Source: Thalassobium sp. (GTDB lineage Bacteria > Pseudomonadota > Gammaproteobacteria > Pseudomonadales > Oceanobacteraceae). Taken from it: a stretch of DNA of 64,000 nt. This document shows, piece by piece, positions 47,536 through 56,880 of this stretch (position 1 is the first letter of the stretch; each line of letters begins with the position of its first letter). Made by a program: the position numbers and the translations under genes. The DNA lies in contig NVUW01000005.1 in the NCBI GenBank assembly GCA_002733205.1, positions 310,001 to 374,000 of the forward strand. Reading direction: 5' to 3'. Under the pieces are notes generated by a model. That model was not told the origin of the DNA and made no database searches. It saw only the letters and a list, made by a program, of their open reading frames with translations.

Positions 47536-49254
47536 ATGGATGCCATTAAAGTTCTGATTGCGGATGATAATCAGATTGACCGGATGGTGCTGTCGCGCAT
47601 CGTGCGTAATCAGGGCTATCAGGTTCTGGAAGCAGAGAATGGTCAGGAAGCCATTCATGCTTTTGAGCAGCACCGTCCGGATATCATCCTGATGGATGTC
47701 ATGATGCCGGTGATGGACGGACGCGAAGCTGCACGCCGCATCAAAGCCGATGCCGGTGAAGATTTTGTCCCGGTTATTTTTCTTACTTCCCTTACAGACG
47801 CACAAAGCCTTGCCGATTGTCTCGAATCAGGCGGCGATGATTTTCTCAGCAAGCCTTATAATCACATTATTCTGCAGGCAAAAATAAGTTCATTTTATCG
47901 CATGCGCGAGATGCACCGTACGGTGCAGCGCCAGCGCGACACCATCGCCAGCAATAATGAACATCTTCTGCACGAACAGCATGTAGCCAAAGCGGTGTTT
48001 GATAACGTCGCCCATGCTGGCTGTCTTTCTGCTCCTAATATCCGCTATATGCTTTCACCTCTGGCAGTTTTTAACGGCGATGTCTTACTCGCTGCGCGTA
48101 AACCGGCCGGCGGCATGCATGTATTGCTGGGCGATTTTACCGGTCATGGTTTACCGGCAGCGATTGGGGCTATGCCATTGGCAGAAATTTTTTATGGTAT
48201 GACCGCCAAAGGATTTGCTTTGCGCGATATCCTGCGGGAAATCAATCTCAAGCTGAAAGGCATTTTACCGGTTGGTTTTTTCTGTTGCGCGGTGGTGGTT
48301 GATCTGAACTTTGACCGTAAAACCGCCAGTGTCTGGATGGGTGGGGTGCCTGACTGTTATATGCTGCGTAGCGGTAACGGCGCTGTCGAAAGTCTGAAAT
48401 CAACTCACTTACCACTTGGCGTGCTCAGTAATGAGCAGTTCAGTGATACATTGACAGAATTTCCGATGGGTAATGGTGATCGGTTATTTGTCTGGTCCGA
48501 TGGCATTATTGAAGCCCGTAATCCGGCGGGTGAAATGTTTGGTGAAGAACGCTTACGTAACGTGTTCAGTCAGGCTTCCGATCCGCAGCATGTTTTTGAC
48601 GATATTCAGCACGCTCTTGCTGACTTTATTGCCGACAGTGCACGCGATGACGATACCACGCTGCTGGAACTGCGCATGATTGAAGAAGATGAGCTGGAAG
48701 ATATTGCCTTGCAGCTGGCGTCCGGGCCGTTATCCGGCCCGATTGACTGGCAGATGTCCTATCATTTGGGCCCTGAAACACTGCGGCACTTTAACCCCTT
48801 ACCATTGATGATTCACATTATGATGGAGGTTCCGGGGTTGCGGGTTATGGGCGGGCAGTTGTATACGGTTATGGCTGAATTATTCTCCAATGCCTTCGAG
48901 CACGGTGTACTGGGGCTGAAGTCGGAGCTGAAACGCTCTTCTGACGGTTTTATGCAATATTACCAGGAGCGCGAGACACGGCTGGCGGGATTAAGTGAAG
49001 GCTATGTGATTATTCATATGCAACATCACGGCGACGGTCGCAGCGGACGTCTGGTTCTGACGGTTGAAGACAGTGGTCCGGGGTTTAATTTTGTTCCGGT
49101 TCTGGAAGAGCAGAAAGAATCGGCCTCCGCTCAGTATTGTGGCCGGGGCATTCCACTGGTCAGTCAGATTTGTGAAACGCTGGAGTATCAGGGCAGGGGC
49201 AATATCGTTGAAGCAGTGATACGATGGCCGCAAATATTGGATGGGAGGCTATGA
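47536..49254 (+). CDS. hsbR: response regulator with PP2C phosphatase and HATPase kinase domains, HsbR-like
   Basis: A three-domain protein of 572 residues: a receiver (acceptor D54 in ILMDVMMPVMDG), a SpoIIE/PP2C phosphatase (LLGDFTGHGLPAAIG, WSDGIIEARN) and a C-terminal RsbW-like serine-kinase ATPase (VMAELFSNAFEHGV, VEDSGPGFNF). In P. aeruginosa the receiver, when phosphorylated through HptB, sets whether HsbA is phosphorylated or dephosphorylated. It starts 11 bases after hsbA. Confidence 0.88.
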   Translation: MDAIKVLIADDNQIDRMVLSRIVRNQGYQVLEAENGQEAIHAFEQHRPDIILMDVMMPVMDGREAARRIKADAGEDFVPVIFLTSLTDAQSLADCLESGGDDFLSKPYNHIILQAKISSFYRMREMHRTVQRQRDTIASNNEHLLHEQHVAKAVFDNVAHAGCLSAPNIRYMLSPLAVFNGDVLLAARKPAGGMHVLLGDFTGHGLPAAIGAMPLAEIFYGMTAKGFALRDILREINLKLKGILPVGFFCCAVVVDLNFDRKTASVWMGGVPDCYMLRSGNGAVESLKSTHLPLGVLSNEQFSDTLTEFPMGNGDRLFVWSDGIIEARNPAGEMFGEERLRNVFSQASDPQHVFDDIQHALADFIADSARDDDTTLLELRMIEEDELEDIALQLASGPLSGPIDWQMSYHLGPETLRHFNPLPLMIHIMMEVPGLRVMGGQLYTVMAELFSNAFEHGVLGLKSELKRSSDGFMQYYQERETRLAGLSEGYVIIHMQHHGDGRSGRLVLTVEDSGPGFNFVPVLEEQKESASAQYCGRGIPLVSQICETLEYQGRGNIVEAVIRWPQILDGRL

Positions 49255-49595
49255 TGTCGCTGGCAGAGCACTTTGACCTTGAGTCATTGGACATGCTTCG
49301 GGAAGTTATGGACGATGAATTTGCGGATCTGATGCGGGTGTATATTGACGATTCAAGGCAGCGCATGCCATTGCTTTCGCAGGCCCTGCAGCAGCAGGAC
49401 GCCAAACAGTTACGAGAGCTTGCGCACAGCTTCAAGGGTGCCAGCAGTAATGTCAGTGCCAATGTACTGGCACAACTGTGTTATCAGTTGGAAATGGCTG
49501 GCCGGGAAGAGCAGCTGGCAGGTGCCGATGCTCTGATTGCAGCCATTGAAGCGGAGTACCGTAACGTCGAAATCCTGCTGCAGGATATGCTGTAG
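49254..49595 (+). CDS. hptB: histidine phosphotransfer protein, HptB-like
   Basis: An Hpt protein of 113 residues with phospho-histidine H58 in LRELAHSFKGASSN. It should pass phosphate from hybrid kinases, none of which are in this window, to the HsbR receiver. I start at the ATG at 49254, overlapping the hsbR stop, because GGGAGG lies five bases upstream; an ATG three bases earlier and one at 49224 are alternatives. Confidence 0.85.
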   Translation: MSLAEHFDLESLDMLREVMDDEFADLMRVYIDDSRQRMPLLSQALQQQDAKQLRELAHSFKGASSNVSANVLAQLCYQLEMAGREEQLAGADALIAAIEAEYRNVEILLQDML

Positions 49596-49671
49596 GTCTG
49601 TTTGTTGCTGCGCCTTGTGCGCAGCTACCTTTCTTAAAACATTGATCCCTTTTTTATTCCACTCAGCAATC

Positions 49672-49687
49672 TGGCCCGGGCTTTGCC
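49672..49687 (+). promoter_or_regulatory. sigma-54 promoter of fliK
   Basis: TGGCCCGGGCTTTGCC has GG (49673-49674) and GC (49685-49686) ten bases apart and TTGC intact, 48 bases before fliK. Confidence 0.78.
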
Positions 49688-49734
49688 TATAGCTATAGGT
49701 AAAGCCTTATTGGGCCTCGGTAACGGAGATTGGA

Positions 49735-51081
49735 ATGAACGCGACGGGATCAACGTCCAACGCAACAAATATACTGCTGTCGCTTGGCATGACCACAGAC
49801 AGCGGCTTGTCTGGTCTTAGTGGCGAGACAGAGAGCAGTGGTTTTTCATCATTACTTTCACAGTTGCTACCGGGTAATACGCAAGGGCAGAGTGCTTTAT
49901 TGCTGCCAGGCACTGCTGGCGTACAGACTTTGCCGCCGGAGCAACAGACTTTGCCGCTTACGATGCCGCCAGTCCTGATGGAGGAAGCGGCAGACGTAAA
50001 TGATCTGTTAGGACAAATCGGTATCGGTCTGGAAATGGCGGCTCAGGTAGCTGATGACGCATCATCGCTGCAGGGATTGGCCGGAAATTTAAAAGCGCTG
50101 GCGGTTGCGGCCGGTGAACAAGACGACACAACAGATACCTCAGACAACCCGGATGCAGAAGCATCTGCAGCGCTAATGTTGCTTTCTGTACCCGTGCAGC
50201 CGGAACTGACAAAAACCGCGGATGCTGACGGCGCTGCGCGCCAGATGGATGATTTGATCAGACAGGGCACGGTTCCGCCGCCATTGGCCAGCGCCGCGCA
50301 GGGAAAACCTGACAGGGCGAAGAGTGCCGGAGCCGAGACGCTGACGACGGCTTATTCCGCGATTACACCTGAAGACGCTGGGTCAGGCGCGGAAGGCGCA
50401 GACTTCCTGCTGCCCGGTGAAGAACGAACACTGGCCCCGGGCACTCAGGGACTGAGCCTGCAGGGGCAGCAACCCCTGACAGCGCAGAATCCAGCGGCGG
50501 CCAATGCTATGACCCCTTCTGCCACGATCGCGGTTGCTCCGGCCATCAGTGCAGATGACAGTGGTGATGCCAGCAGTTTTGTCAGTGACAGCAGCGGCGA
50601 TACTCTGACCGATGCCGAACTACAGGCGCAGCGTCTGCAAGTCAGTAAAGACAAACTCGAATTTGGTCAGGATCGTCGTGAATGGGGTGGCGCGCTTGGA
50701 GCACGCATAATGACCATGGTGGCGGAGGATGTGCAGAAAGCCAGAATTCAGCTGGACCCACCCGAACTCGGTAGCCTGGAGATTAAATTACACATAAGTC
50801 AGGATCAGGCCAGTGTACAGGTTCAGGCTCAGCATGCTCATGTGCGCGATGTTCTGGAAGCAAATGCACACCGTTTACGTGATGCTCTTGCGTCCCAGGG
50901 GATTACGCTCAGCGGCTTTGACGTCAGTGAGCGTGGTCAGGGTGACGGCAGTTCCGGTCAATCAGGTGATGGCCAGGGATCACAGACAACAGGCGATGAC
51001 TGGTTTGCTGAGGATGTGACAGCAGAGAATAAGCCGCAGCCACAGGTGAACAGTAATAACCTGCTGGATACCTTTGCCTGA
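49735..51081 (+). CDS. fliK: flagellar hook-length control protein FliK
   Basis: A FliK of 448 residues. The N-terminal two thirds is a low-complexity ruler rich in Ala, Gly, Ser and Thr. The conserved C-terminal domain reads ARIQLDPPELGSLEIKLHI and AHVRDVLEANAHRLRDALA. It measures hook length and switches export specificity through FlhB. GGAG precedes the ATG by six bases. Confidence 0.93.
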   Translation: MNATGSTSNATNILLSLGMTTDSGLSGLSGETESSGFSSLLSQLLPGNTQGQSALLLPGTAGVQTLPPEQQTLPLTMPPVLMEEAADVNDLLGQIGIGLEMAAQVADDASSLQGLAGNLKALAVAAGEQDDTTDTSDNPDAEASAALMLLSVPVQPELTKTADADGAARQMDDLIRQGTVPPPLASAAQGKPDRAKSAGAETLTTAYSAITPEDAGSGAEGADFLLPGEERTLAPGTQGLSLQGQQPLTAQNPAAANAMTPSATIAVAPAISADDSGDASSFVSDSSGDTLTDAELQAQRLQVSKDKLEFGQDRREWGGALGARIMTMVAEDVQKARIQLDPPELGSLEIKLHISQDQASVQVQAQHAHVRDVLEANAHRLRDALASQGITLSGFDVSERGQGDGSSGQSGDGQGSQTTGDDWFAEDVTAENKPQPQVNSNNLLDTFA

Positions 51082-51135
51082 CGGGTTTCATGCATAGTGC
51101 CGTACGAACGGACTGAGTGCCCTTAACTTTCTTAA

Positions 51136-51168
51136 CCGGCTGGCGCTGTCAGCCGGGCTTTTGTTCTT
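51136..51168 (+). terminator. rho-independent terminator after fliK
   Basis: CCGGCTG and CAGCCGG pair around a seven-base loop, followed by GCTTTTGTTCTTT. Confidence 0.78.
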
Positions 51169-51301
51169 TGCCGTTATTGCCGTTGCAGGGAACCCCTTCT
51201 TACATCGCCGTAATTCCGGCACCCGTGGCAGAACCTTCTAGACTTACAGCAGCTTTTACCGGTTATTGGCCGGAATGCGATGGATTTTTGACGAAAATCT
51301 A

Positions 51302-51317
51302 TGGCACAGCTATTGCT
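51302..51317 (+). promoter_or_regulatory. sigma-54 promoter of fliL-flhB
   Basis: TGGCACAGCTATTGCT, one change from consensus, GG (51303-51304) and GC (51315-51316), 32 bases before fliL. It drives fliLMNOPQR-flhB. Confidence 0.9.
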
Positions 51318-51348
51318 AAATTGACATCTACTGGGGAGATTTTCCGAC

Positions 51349-51885
51349 ATGGCAGCAGAACAAGATTTGAAACTGGATGGTGGCAATGCCACAGGCGAAG
51401 CACCGGCCGGAGGCAGTAAGAAGAAGCTTATTCTGATTATTGTCGGTGTGGTGTTATTAATTGCAGCGGCCGTCGGAGCAACGTTGTTTCTGGTGAGCGG
51501 CGATGACAGCAGCACCGATGAGGCCAGTACTGACGCGGCAGAAGTGGTCGAAGAAGAGCCATTGTTACCGGCCCAGTATGTGATTCTTAAGCCCGAATTT
51601 GTGGTCAGCTTTCAGGTTGGTTCGCGGCAGCGGTTTTTACAGGTGAGTATCGACGTGATGACGCGCAAACAGGCGGTTGTTGATGCCCTGACCCTGCATG
51701 AACCAATGATTCGTAACGACATTATCCGGGTGATTGGCGAACAGAATTTTGATCGCTTGCGTACCGCAGAAGGGCGTGTTGAGTTGCAGGATTTATTGCT
51801 GCAGCAGATTCGCCAGATTGTACAGCGTGAATCAGGCATAGAGGGTGTAGAAGCTCTCTTATTCACCAATTTTGTAATGCAGTAA
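51349..51885 (+). CDS. fliL: flagellar basal body protein FliL
   Basis: A FliL of 178 residues: a lysine-flanked membrane span at about 24-49 (LILIIVGVVLLIAAAVGATL), an acidic linker and a periplasmic domain ending in LLFTNFVMQ, the family's usual C-terminus. It supports stator function. GGGGAG precedes the ATG. Confidence 0.94.
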   Translation: MAAEQDLKLDGGNATGEAPAGGSKKKLILIIVGVVLLIAAAVGATLFLVSGDDSSTDEASTDAAEVVEEEPLLPAQYVILKPEFVVSFQVGSRQRFLQVSIDVMTRKQAVVDALTLHEPMIRNDIIRVIGEQNFDRLRTAEGRVELQDLLLQQIRQIVQRESGIEGVEALLFTNFVMQ

Positions 51886-51897
51886 GGGACACATAGC

Positions 51898-52866
51898 GTG
51901 CAAGATTTACTGTCGCAAGATGAAATTGATGCGTTATTGCATGGTGTTGATGAAGGCGATATTGAGCCGGAAGACGACATTGATGCGGCGGGAGTCAAGG
52001 CCTACGACCTGACCAGTAACGACCGCATTGTGCGCGGTCGTATGCCAACACTGGAAATGATTAACGAACGCTTTGCACGCTATACCCGTATCAGCATGTT
52101 TAACTTTTTACGTCGCAGTGCGGATGTTGCCTCCGGCGGCGTACAAATTATGAAGTTTGGTGAGTACGTGCATACCCTATACGTACCGACCAGTCTTAAT
52201 CTTGTAAAAATGCGTCCGTTGCGCGGAACAGCATTATTTATTATGGATGCCAAGCTGGTGTTTAAGCTGGTGGACAACTTCTTTGGCGGTGACGGCCGTC
52301 ATGCAAAAATTGAAGGTCGCGAATTTACACCGACAGAAGTCCGTGTGGTGCAGTTGGTTTTGAGTCAGATGTTCAATGACATGATTGAGGCCTGGGGCCC
52401 GGTGATGAAACTTGAATTTGAATACGTAGGTTCAGAAGTCAACCCGGCGATGGCCAATATTGTAAGCCCCAGCGAAGTGGTGGTTGTCAGTACATTTCAT
52501 ATTGAACTGGATGGCGGCGGCGGCGACCTTCATCTGACCATTCCCTATTCCATGATTGAACCGATCCGAGAAGTACTGGATGCCGGTGTGCAAAGTGATG
52601 TAGACGATGTTGACGAACGTTGGTTGCAGTCATTGCGTGAAGATATTCTTGATGCACGCGTCCCGATACATGGAACTCTGGTTGATCGCTATATCACATT
52701 GCGTGAAGTTGCCGCACTGAAAGCCGGTGATGTTATTCCCGTCGATCTACCGGAAGAATTTATTTTGCAAGCCAATGGAGTGCCGATTTTCCGCGGGAAA
52801 ATGGGCATCTCCGATGAGAATTTAGCGGTCAAAATTATTGATCAGCTCAAAAGCAGACGGCGCTGA
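51898..52866 (+). CDS. fliM: flagellar motor switch protein FliM
   Basis: FliM of 322 residues beginning with the CheY-P binding peptide (LLSQDEIDALLHG). It continues with the CheC-like middle domain (FGEYVHTLYVPTSLNLVKM) and the C-terminal SpoA domain. The start is GTG at 51898 with AAGGGA nine bases upstream. Confidence 0.96.
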   Translation: MQDLLSQDEIDALLHGVDEGDIEPEDDIDAAGVKAYDLTSNDRIVRGRMPTLEMINERFARYTRISMFNFLRRSADVASGGVQIMKFGEYVHTLYVPTSLNLVKMRPLRGTALFIMDAKLVFKLVDNFFGGDGRHAKIEGREFTPTEVRVVQLVLSQMFNDMIEAWGPVMKLEFEYVGSEVNPAMANIVSPSEVVVVSTFHIELDGGGGDLHLTIPYSMIEPIREVLDAGVQSDVDDVDERWLQSLREDILDARVPIHGTLVDRYITLREVAALKAGDVIPVDLPEEFILQANGVPIFRGKMGISDENLAVKIIDQLKSRRR

Positions 52867-52878
52867 CAGGAGAGAAAT

Positions 52879-53400
52879 ATGAGTGATGAAAACGATAAAG
52901 ACCTGCCGGACGAAGAGTCATCCGGGCTGGATGCGGATTCACTGGCCAATGAAGTGGCTGCCGGAGTCACCGATGCGGGTGAGGATGAAGCCGGGCTGGC
53001 TGATGAATGGGCCGCTGCTATGGAAGAAGCGGGTGAGCTGGACGGTGATGACGATGCCATTGCAGCTGGCGCTGATATTCGTCAGGTTGAACTCGATGAG
53101 CTGCACGACGAAGGCAAACCCAGTGAAAATAACGGCATAGGTCCGGAATTAGACGTCATTCTTGATATTCCGGTGCGCATCTCGATGGAAGTCGGTGCGA
53201 CGCAAATCCCGATCCGGAATTTATTGCAATTAAACCAAGGTTCCGTTGTGGAGCTGGATCGTCTGGCGGGTGAACCGCTGGATGTGATGGTAAACGGTAC
53301 CTTGATTGCCCACGGCGAAGTCGTGATGGTTAACGATAAATTTGGTATCCGCCTGACGGATGTGGTGAGCCAGAGTGAACGTATTCAACGCCTGCGTTAA
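52879..53400 (+). CDS. fliN: flagellar motor switch protein FliN
   Basis: FliN of 173 residues. The SpoA domain is at the C-terminus (VILDIPVRISMEVGATQIPI, LNQGSVVELDRLAGEPLDVM). The first ~85 residues are strongly acidic, longer than in E. coli but common in polar flagellates. It binds FliH and completes the C-ring. Confidence 0.95.
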   Translation: MSDENDKDLPDEESSGLDADSLANEVAAGVTDAGEDEAGLADEWAAAMEEAGELDGDDDAIAAGADIRQVELDELHDEGKPSENNGIGPELDVILDIPVRISMEVGATQIPIRNLLQLNQGSVVELDRLAGEPLDVMVNGTLIAHGEVVMVNDKFGIRLTDVVSQSERIQRLR

Positions 53401-53794
53401 AACATTCAGTGTGTTGGCGGTATGGTTGATCAGTCCGCTGTCCATCGCTGAGGCGGCCTTACCAGCCGGTCCTGATCCCTTATCGTCGGTCGGCAAGGTG
53501 GTTATTTTCCTGCTGTTGATTATTGGTATTATTTTATTGCTGGCCTGGCTGGTGAATAAAACCCAGGGACAGCGCTTGATAGGAAACAACGGCAAACTGA
53601 AGATGGTCGCGGTTTTACCTCTGGGTATGAAGGAAAAAATTGCGGTTATCCAGGTTGGCAGCAAACAGCTGCTGGTGGGGATTACTCCTCAGCAAATCAC
53701 GACGCTCGCTGAACTGGATGAACCACTGCCGCTTGCTGAGAGTGGTAATACCGTCAGTTTTCAGGATCTGCTGAAAAAAGCGATACGTTCATGA
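53375..53794 (+). CDS. fliO: flagellar biosynthesis protein FliO
   Basis: FliO of 139 residues. An N-terminal signal-like segment, a membrane span ([19 protein letters not shown]) and the cytoplasmic domain [20 protein letters not shown] identify it. It assists FliP assembly. The GTG start at 53375 overlaps the fliN end by 26 bases; a GTG at 53411 is an alternative. Confidence 0.88.
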   Translation: MNVFNACVKTFSVLAVWLISPLSIAEAALPAGPDPLSSVGKVVIFLLLIIGIILLLAWLVNKTQGQRLIGNNGKLKMVAVLPLGMKEKIAVIQVGSKQLLVGITPQQITTLAELDEPLPLAESGNTVSFQDLLKKAIRS

Positions 53795-54561
53795 ATATAC
53801 ACACAATAATAAAAATATTGATGGGTGGCGGCATGTTGCTGTTGCCGCTGTTGAGTATGGCGGCTGACCCGCAGCCATCTTACCTGGGAATTCCGGCAGT
53901 CGTTTATAAATCGACCGACAGTGGCGGCGAATACAGCGTTACTATCCAGATTCTCGCCATCATGACCATGCTGTCGGTGTTGCCATCGTTGCTGATTATG
54001 ATGACATCATTTACCCGTATTATTGTGGTGATGGCCATCCTGCGTCAGGCCATTGGTTTGCAGCAGACACCATCCAATCAGGTGTTGCTGGGGTTATCGT
54101 TGTTTTTGACAATTTTTATCATGATGCCCATTTTCCGCACGATCAATGCCGAAGCTGTACAGCCATATCTGGCTGAAACCATCACACCATTGGAAGCTGC
54201 CGAGCGTGCGATCAAACCATTGCACGAGTTTATGTTGATGCAGACCAGAGAAAACGATCTGCAAATGTTTATGCGCATCAGTGGTCGTGATGACATTGCC
54301 GGGCCGGAGCAAACGCCGATTCATATTCTGATTCCGGCTTTTATTACCAGTGAGTTGAAAACAGCTTTTCAAATTGGTTTTCTGATCTTTATTCCCTTTT
54401 TGATTATTGATTTAGTCGTGGCCAGTATCCTGATGGCGATGGGTATGATGATGTTGTCACCCATTATTATTTCGCTGCCATTCAAGATTATGTTGTTTGT
54501 GCTGATTGATGGCTGGGTATTGATTATGGGTACGATGGCAAACAGCTTCGGAACACTTTAG
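53791..54561 (+). CDS. fliP: flagellar export gate protein FliP
   Basis: FliP of 256 residues with a cleavable signal peptide ([15 protein letters not shown]) and four membrane spans. Signatures are [20 protein letters not shown] and [20 protein letters not shown]. It forms the core of the export gate. ATGA overlap with fliO. Confidence 0.96.
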   Translation: MNIHTIIKILMGGGMLLLPLLSMAADPQPSYLGIPAVVYKSTDSGGEYSVTIQILAIMTMLSVLPSLLIMMTSFTRIIVVMAILRQAIGLQQTPSNQVLLGLSLFLTIFIMMPIFRTINAEAVQPYLAETITPLEAAERAIKPLHEFMLMQTRENDLQMFMRISGRDDIAGPEQTPIHILIPAFITSELKTAFQIGFLIFIPFLIIDLVVASILMAMGMMMLSPIIISLPFKIMLFVLIDGWVLIMGTMANSFGTL

Positions 54562-54569
54562 GGGGTACC

Positions 54570-54839
54570 ATGACACCATCAGAAATTGGCGATTTATTCA
54601 CACACGCTCTTTATTTGGTGCTGGCTATTGTTATGGCGATGATTATTCCCAGTCTGATTGTGGGGCTGGTGGTCAGTACCTTTCAGGCGGCGACACAGAT
54701 CAACGAACAGACTCTGAGCTTTCTTCCGCGTCTGGTGGTGACCCTGCTGGCAATTATTGCGTTTGGCCCCTGGGCGGTAAATGCGGTGATCGACTTTACT
54801 AAAGAAATTTATACCAACATTCCCTTTATTATCGGATAA
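54570..54839 (+). CDS. fliQ: flagellar export gate protein FliQ
   Basis: FliQ of 89 residues, two membrane helices, with IGLVVSTFQAATQINEQTL-type core (VGLVVSTFQAATQINEQTLS). The family length is exact. Confidence 0.95.
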   Translation: MTPSEIGDLFTHALYLVLAIVMAMIIPSLIVGLVVSTFQAATQINEQTLSFLPRLVVTLLAIIAFGPWAVNAVIDFTKEIYTNIPFIIG

Positions 54840-54842
54840 CTT

Positions 54843-55622
54843 GTGCTGGAACTGGATGCTCTGGAAGTCAGTCACTGGGTAAGCCGGTATATTTATCCCT
54901 TCGCCCGGATTTCCGGTTTGCTGATGGTTATGCCGTTGATCGGTACCCGTATGGTATCGCAACGTATTCGGCTGATTCTGGCGGTTACCATTACGCTGGT
55001 GGTGGTTCCTGTACTGCCTCCTTTTGTCAAAGTAGACGCACTCTCACTGGCTTCCCTGATTATTATTCTGCAGCAACTTCTGATCGGCATTCTTCTTGGC
55101 TTTGTCGTGGAATTGCTGACGCAGGTGTTTGTGATTGCCGGGCAGCTGATTGCGATGCAAACCGGTTTGGGTATTGCGACAACGGTTGATCCGTCACAAG
55201 GTGCATCGGTGGTTGTGATCAGCCAATGGTTATTATTTATGATCAGTCTGGTGTTTCTGTCATTAAATGGTCACCTGGTACTTATCGAAATATTGATCGA
55301 CAGTTTTTATACCATGCCGATAGGCTTTGATGGCTGGACACAAAAAGAATTGGGCTTAGTCGTCACATGGAGTGGCTGGATGTTTGCCGCAGCGCTGGTT
55401 ATCTCATTGCCGGCGATGACCGCCTTGCTGATCGTTAACCTCGCTTTTGGGGTTATGACCCGTGCAGCGCCACAGCTGAATATTTTTGCGCTGGGTTTTC
55501 CGGTAACGATGATTGTTGGTTTATTTATTTTGTGGCTGAGCATGGGAGAGATGGCACAAAGTTTTCAAGGCTACATGGATACCTTGTTTGAATTCATCAA
55601 AAAACTGACGGAGATGACCTGA
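54843..55622 (+). CDS. fliR: flagellar export gate protein FliR
   Basis: FliR of 259 residues with multiple membrane spans and the family pattern FARISGLLMVMPLIGTR at the N-terminus and MQTGLGIATTVDPSQGA centrally. It starts with GTG at 54843, three bases after the fliQ stop. Confidence 0.94.
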   Translation: MLELDALEVSHWVSRYIYPFARISGLLMVMPLIGTRMVSQRIRLILAVTITLVVVPVLPPFVKVDALSLASLIIILQQLLIGILLGFVVELLTQVFVIAGQLIAMQTGLGIATTVDPSQGASVVVISQWLLFMISLVFLSLNGHLVLIEILIDSFYTMPIGFDGWTQKELGLVVTWSGWMFAAALVISLPAMTALLIVNLAFGVMTRAAPQLNIFALGFPVTMIVGLFILWLSMGEMAQSFQGYMDTLFEFIKKLTEMT

Positions 55623-55623
55623 T

Positions 55624-56766
55624 ATGGCGGAAGATTCCGGTCAGGAAAAAAGTGAAGAGCCCACCGCGCGAAGGTTAGAAAAAGCGCGTGAAGAGGGCCA
55701 GACTCCCCGTTCAAAAGAATTAAACACCACCATGGTATTGTTGCTGGGGGCCCTGGGCCTGCTGGCATTCGGGCCGTGGATGGCTGAGCACGTGAATCAT
55801 ATTGCCCGTTTCAGTTTTGCCCTTGAGCGTGATGCCGCCTTTGATCAGAGCATTATGTATGCTCACCTGGGTGCCTCTCTGTGGCAGGCGACTCTGGCTC
55901 TTGCACCCTGGTTGTTGTTGGTTTTATTTGCCGCGCTTCTTGGTCCGCTAGGGGTTGGCGGCTGGATCTTTTCGACTAAAGCGCTGGCGCCGAAAATGAA
56001 CCGTCTGAATCCGTTCAGTGGTCTGAAACGCATGTTCTCGGCCAATTCTCTGGTGGAATTGCTGAAATCCTGGGCCAAAGTGCTGGTGGTGGGACTGGTG
56101 GCCTGGCTGGTGCTGAACGCTTATTTTGAAGATGCCATGTTGCTGCAGCATAAAGACACCGAGCCTGCTGTCCGTGGTGCTGTGCATATTATTATCTGGA
56201 GCGTCATTTTTCTGTGTTTATCGACTGCCGTCATCGCCATTATTGACGTGCCGTGGCAGATATACAGTCATACCAAAAAACTGCGTATGACCATGCAGGA
56301 AATTAAAGACGAATACAAAGAAAGCGAAGGGCGTCCTGAGGTCAAAGGTCGAATCCGTCAGCTGCAGCGCGAAGCATCACAACGGCGCATGATGGCTGAT
56401 GTGCCGACGGCGGATGTGGTCATTACTAACCCGACGCATTTTGCCGTGGCCCTGCGTTACGAGTCTGAATTGATGCGGGCACCGACTTTGGTAGCAAAAG
56501 GCTCTGATCAGGTCGCGATGAAAATCCGCGAAATTGCTAAAGAAAATAACGTGGCACAAATGCAGGCGCCACCTCTGGCGCGTGCGTTGTACACCCACGG
56601 CAAAATTGGTGAAGAAATTCCGGAAGGTTTGTATGTCGCGGTGGCTCAGGTGCTTGCATACATTTACCAGATGGATCTGTACGTTAAAGGTCGTGGTCCT
56701 AAACCGGAGCGTAAGCCGGATATGCCGATTCCGCGTGACCTGCGGGTTGATCCTGAGCCGCAGTAA
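55624..56766 (+). CDS. flhB: flagellar export switch protein FlhB
   Basis: FlhB of 380 residues. The N-terminal EEPTARRLEKAREEGQ motif, four membrane spans and the cytoplasmic autocleavage site NPTH are present (VVITNPTHFAVALRY). FlhB switches export from rod/hook to filament substrates after cleavage and a FliK signal. It ends the fliL operon. Confidence 0.96.
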   Translation: MAEDSGQEKSEEPTARRLEKAREEGQTPRSKELNTTMVLLLGALGLLAFGPWMAEHVNHIARFSFALERDAAFDQSIMYAHLGASLWQATLALAPWLLLVLFAALLGPLGVGGWIFSTKALAPKMNRLNPFSGLKRMFSANSLVELLKSWAKVLVVGLVAWLVLNAYFEDAMLLQHKDTEPAVRGAVHIIIWSVIFLCLSTAVIAIIDVPWQIYSHTKKLRMTMQEIKDEYKESEGRPEVKGRIRQLQREASQRRMMADVPTADVVITNPTHFAVALRYESELMRAPTLVAKGSDQVAMKIREIAKENNVAQMQAPPLARALYTHGKIGEEIPEGLYVAVAQVLAYIYQMDLYVKGRGPKPERKPDMPIPRDLRVDPEPQ

Positions 56767-56773
56767 CTCCCCT

Positions 56774-56799
56774 AAGCCGGTTTTTACCGGCTTTTTTAT
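56774..56799 (+). terminator. rho-independent terminator after flhB
   Basis: AAGCCGG and CCGGCTT pair around a six-base loop, followed by a T-run. Confidence 0.9.
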
Positions 56800-56825
56800 T
56801 GATATTTTTCAATCACGCTGAAAGT

Positions 56826-56841
56826 AGGAAAGCTTTTTGCA
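56826..56841 (+). promoter_or_regulatory. probable sigma-54 promoter of flhA
   Basis: AGGAAAGCTTTTTGCA has GG (56827-56828) and GC (56839-56840) ten bases apart and TTGCA at -12, but a poor -24 box. It lies 40 bases before flhA and directly after the flhB terminator. Confidence 0.58.
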
Positions 56842-56880
56842 AAGACATCTTCCAGTGATGTTTTTCTGACGGATGTTGTC

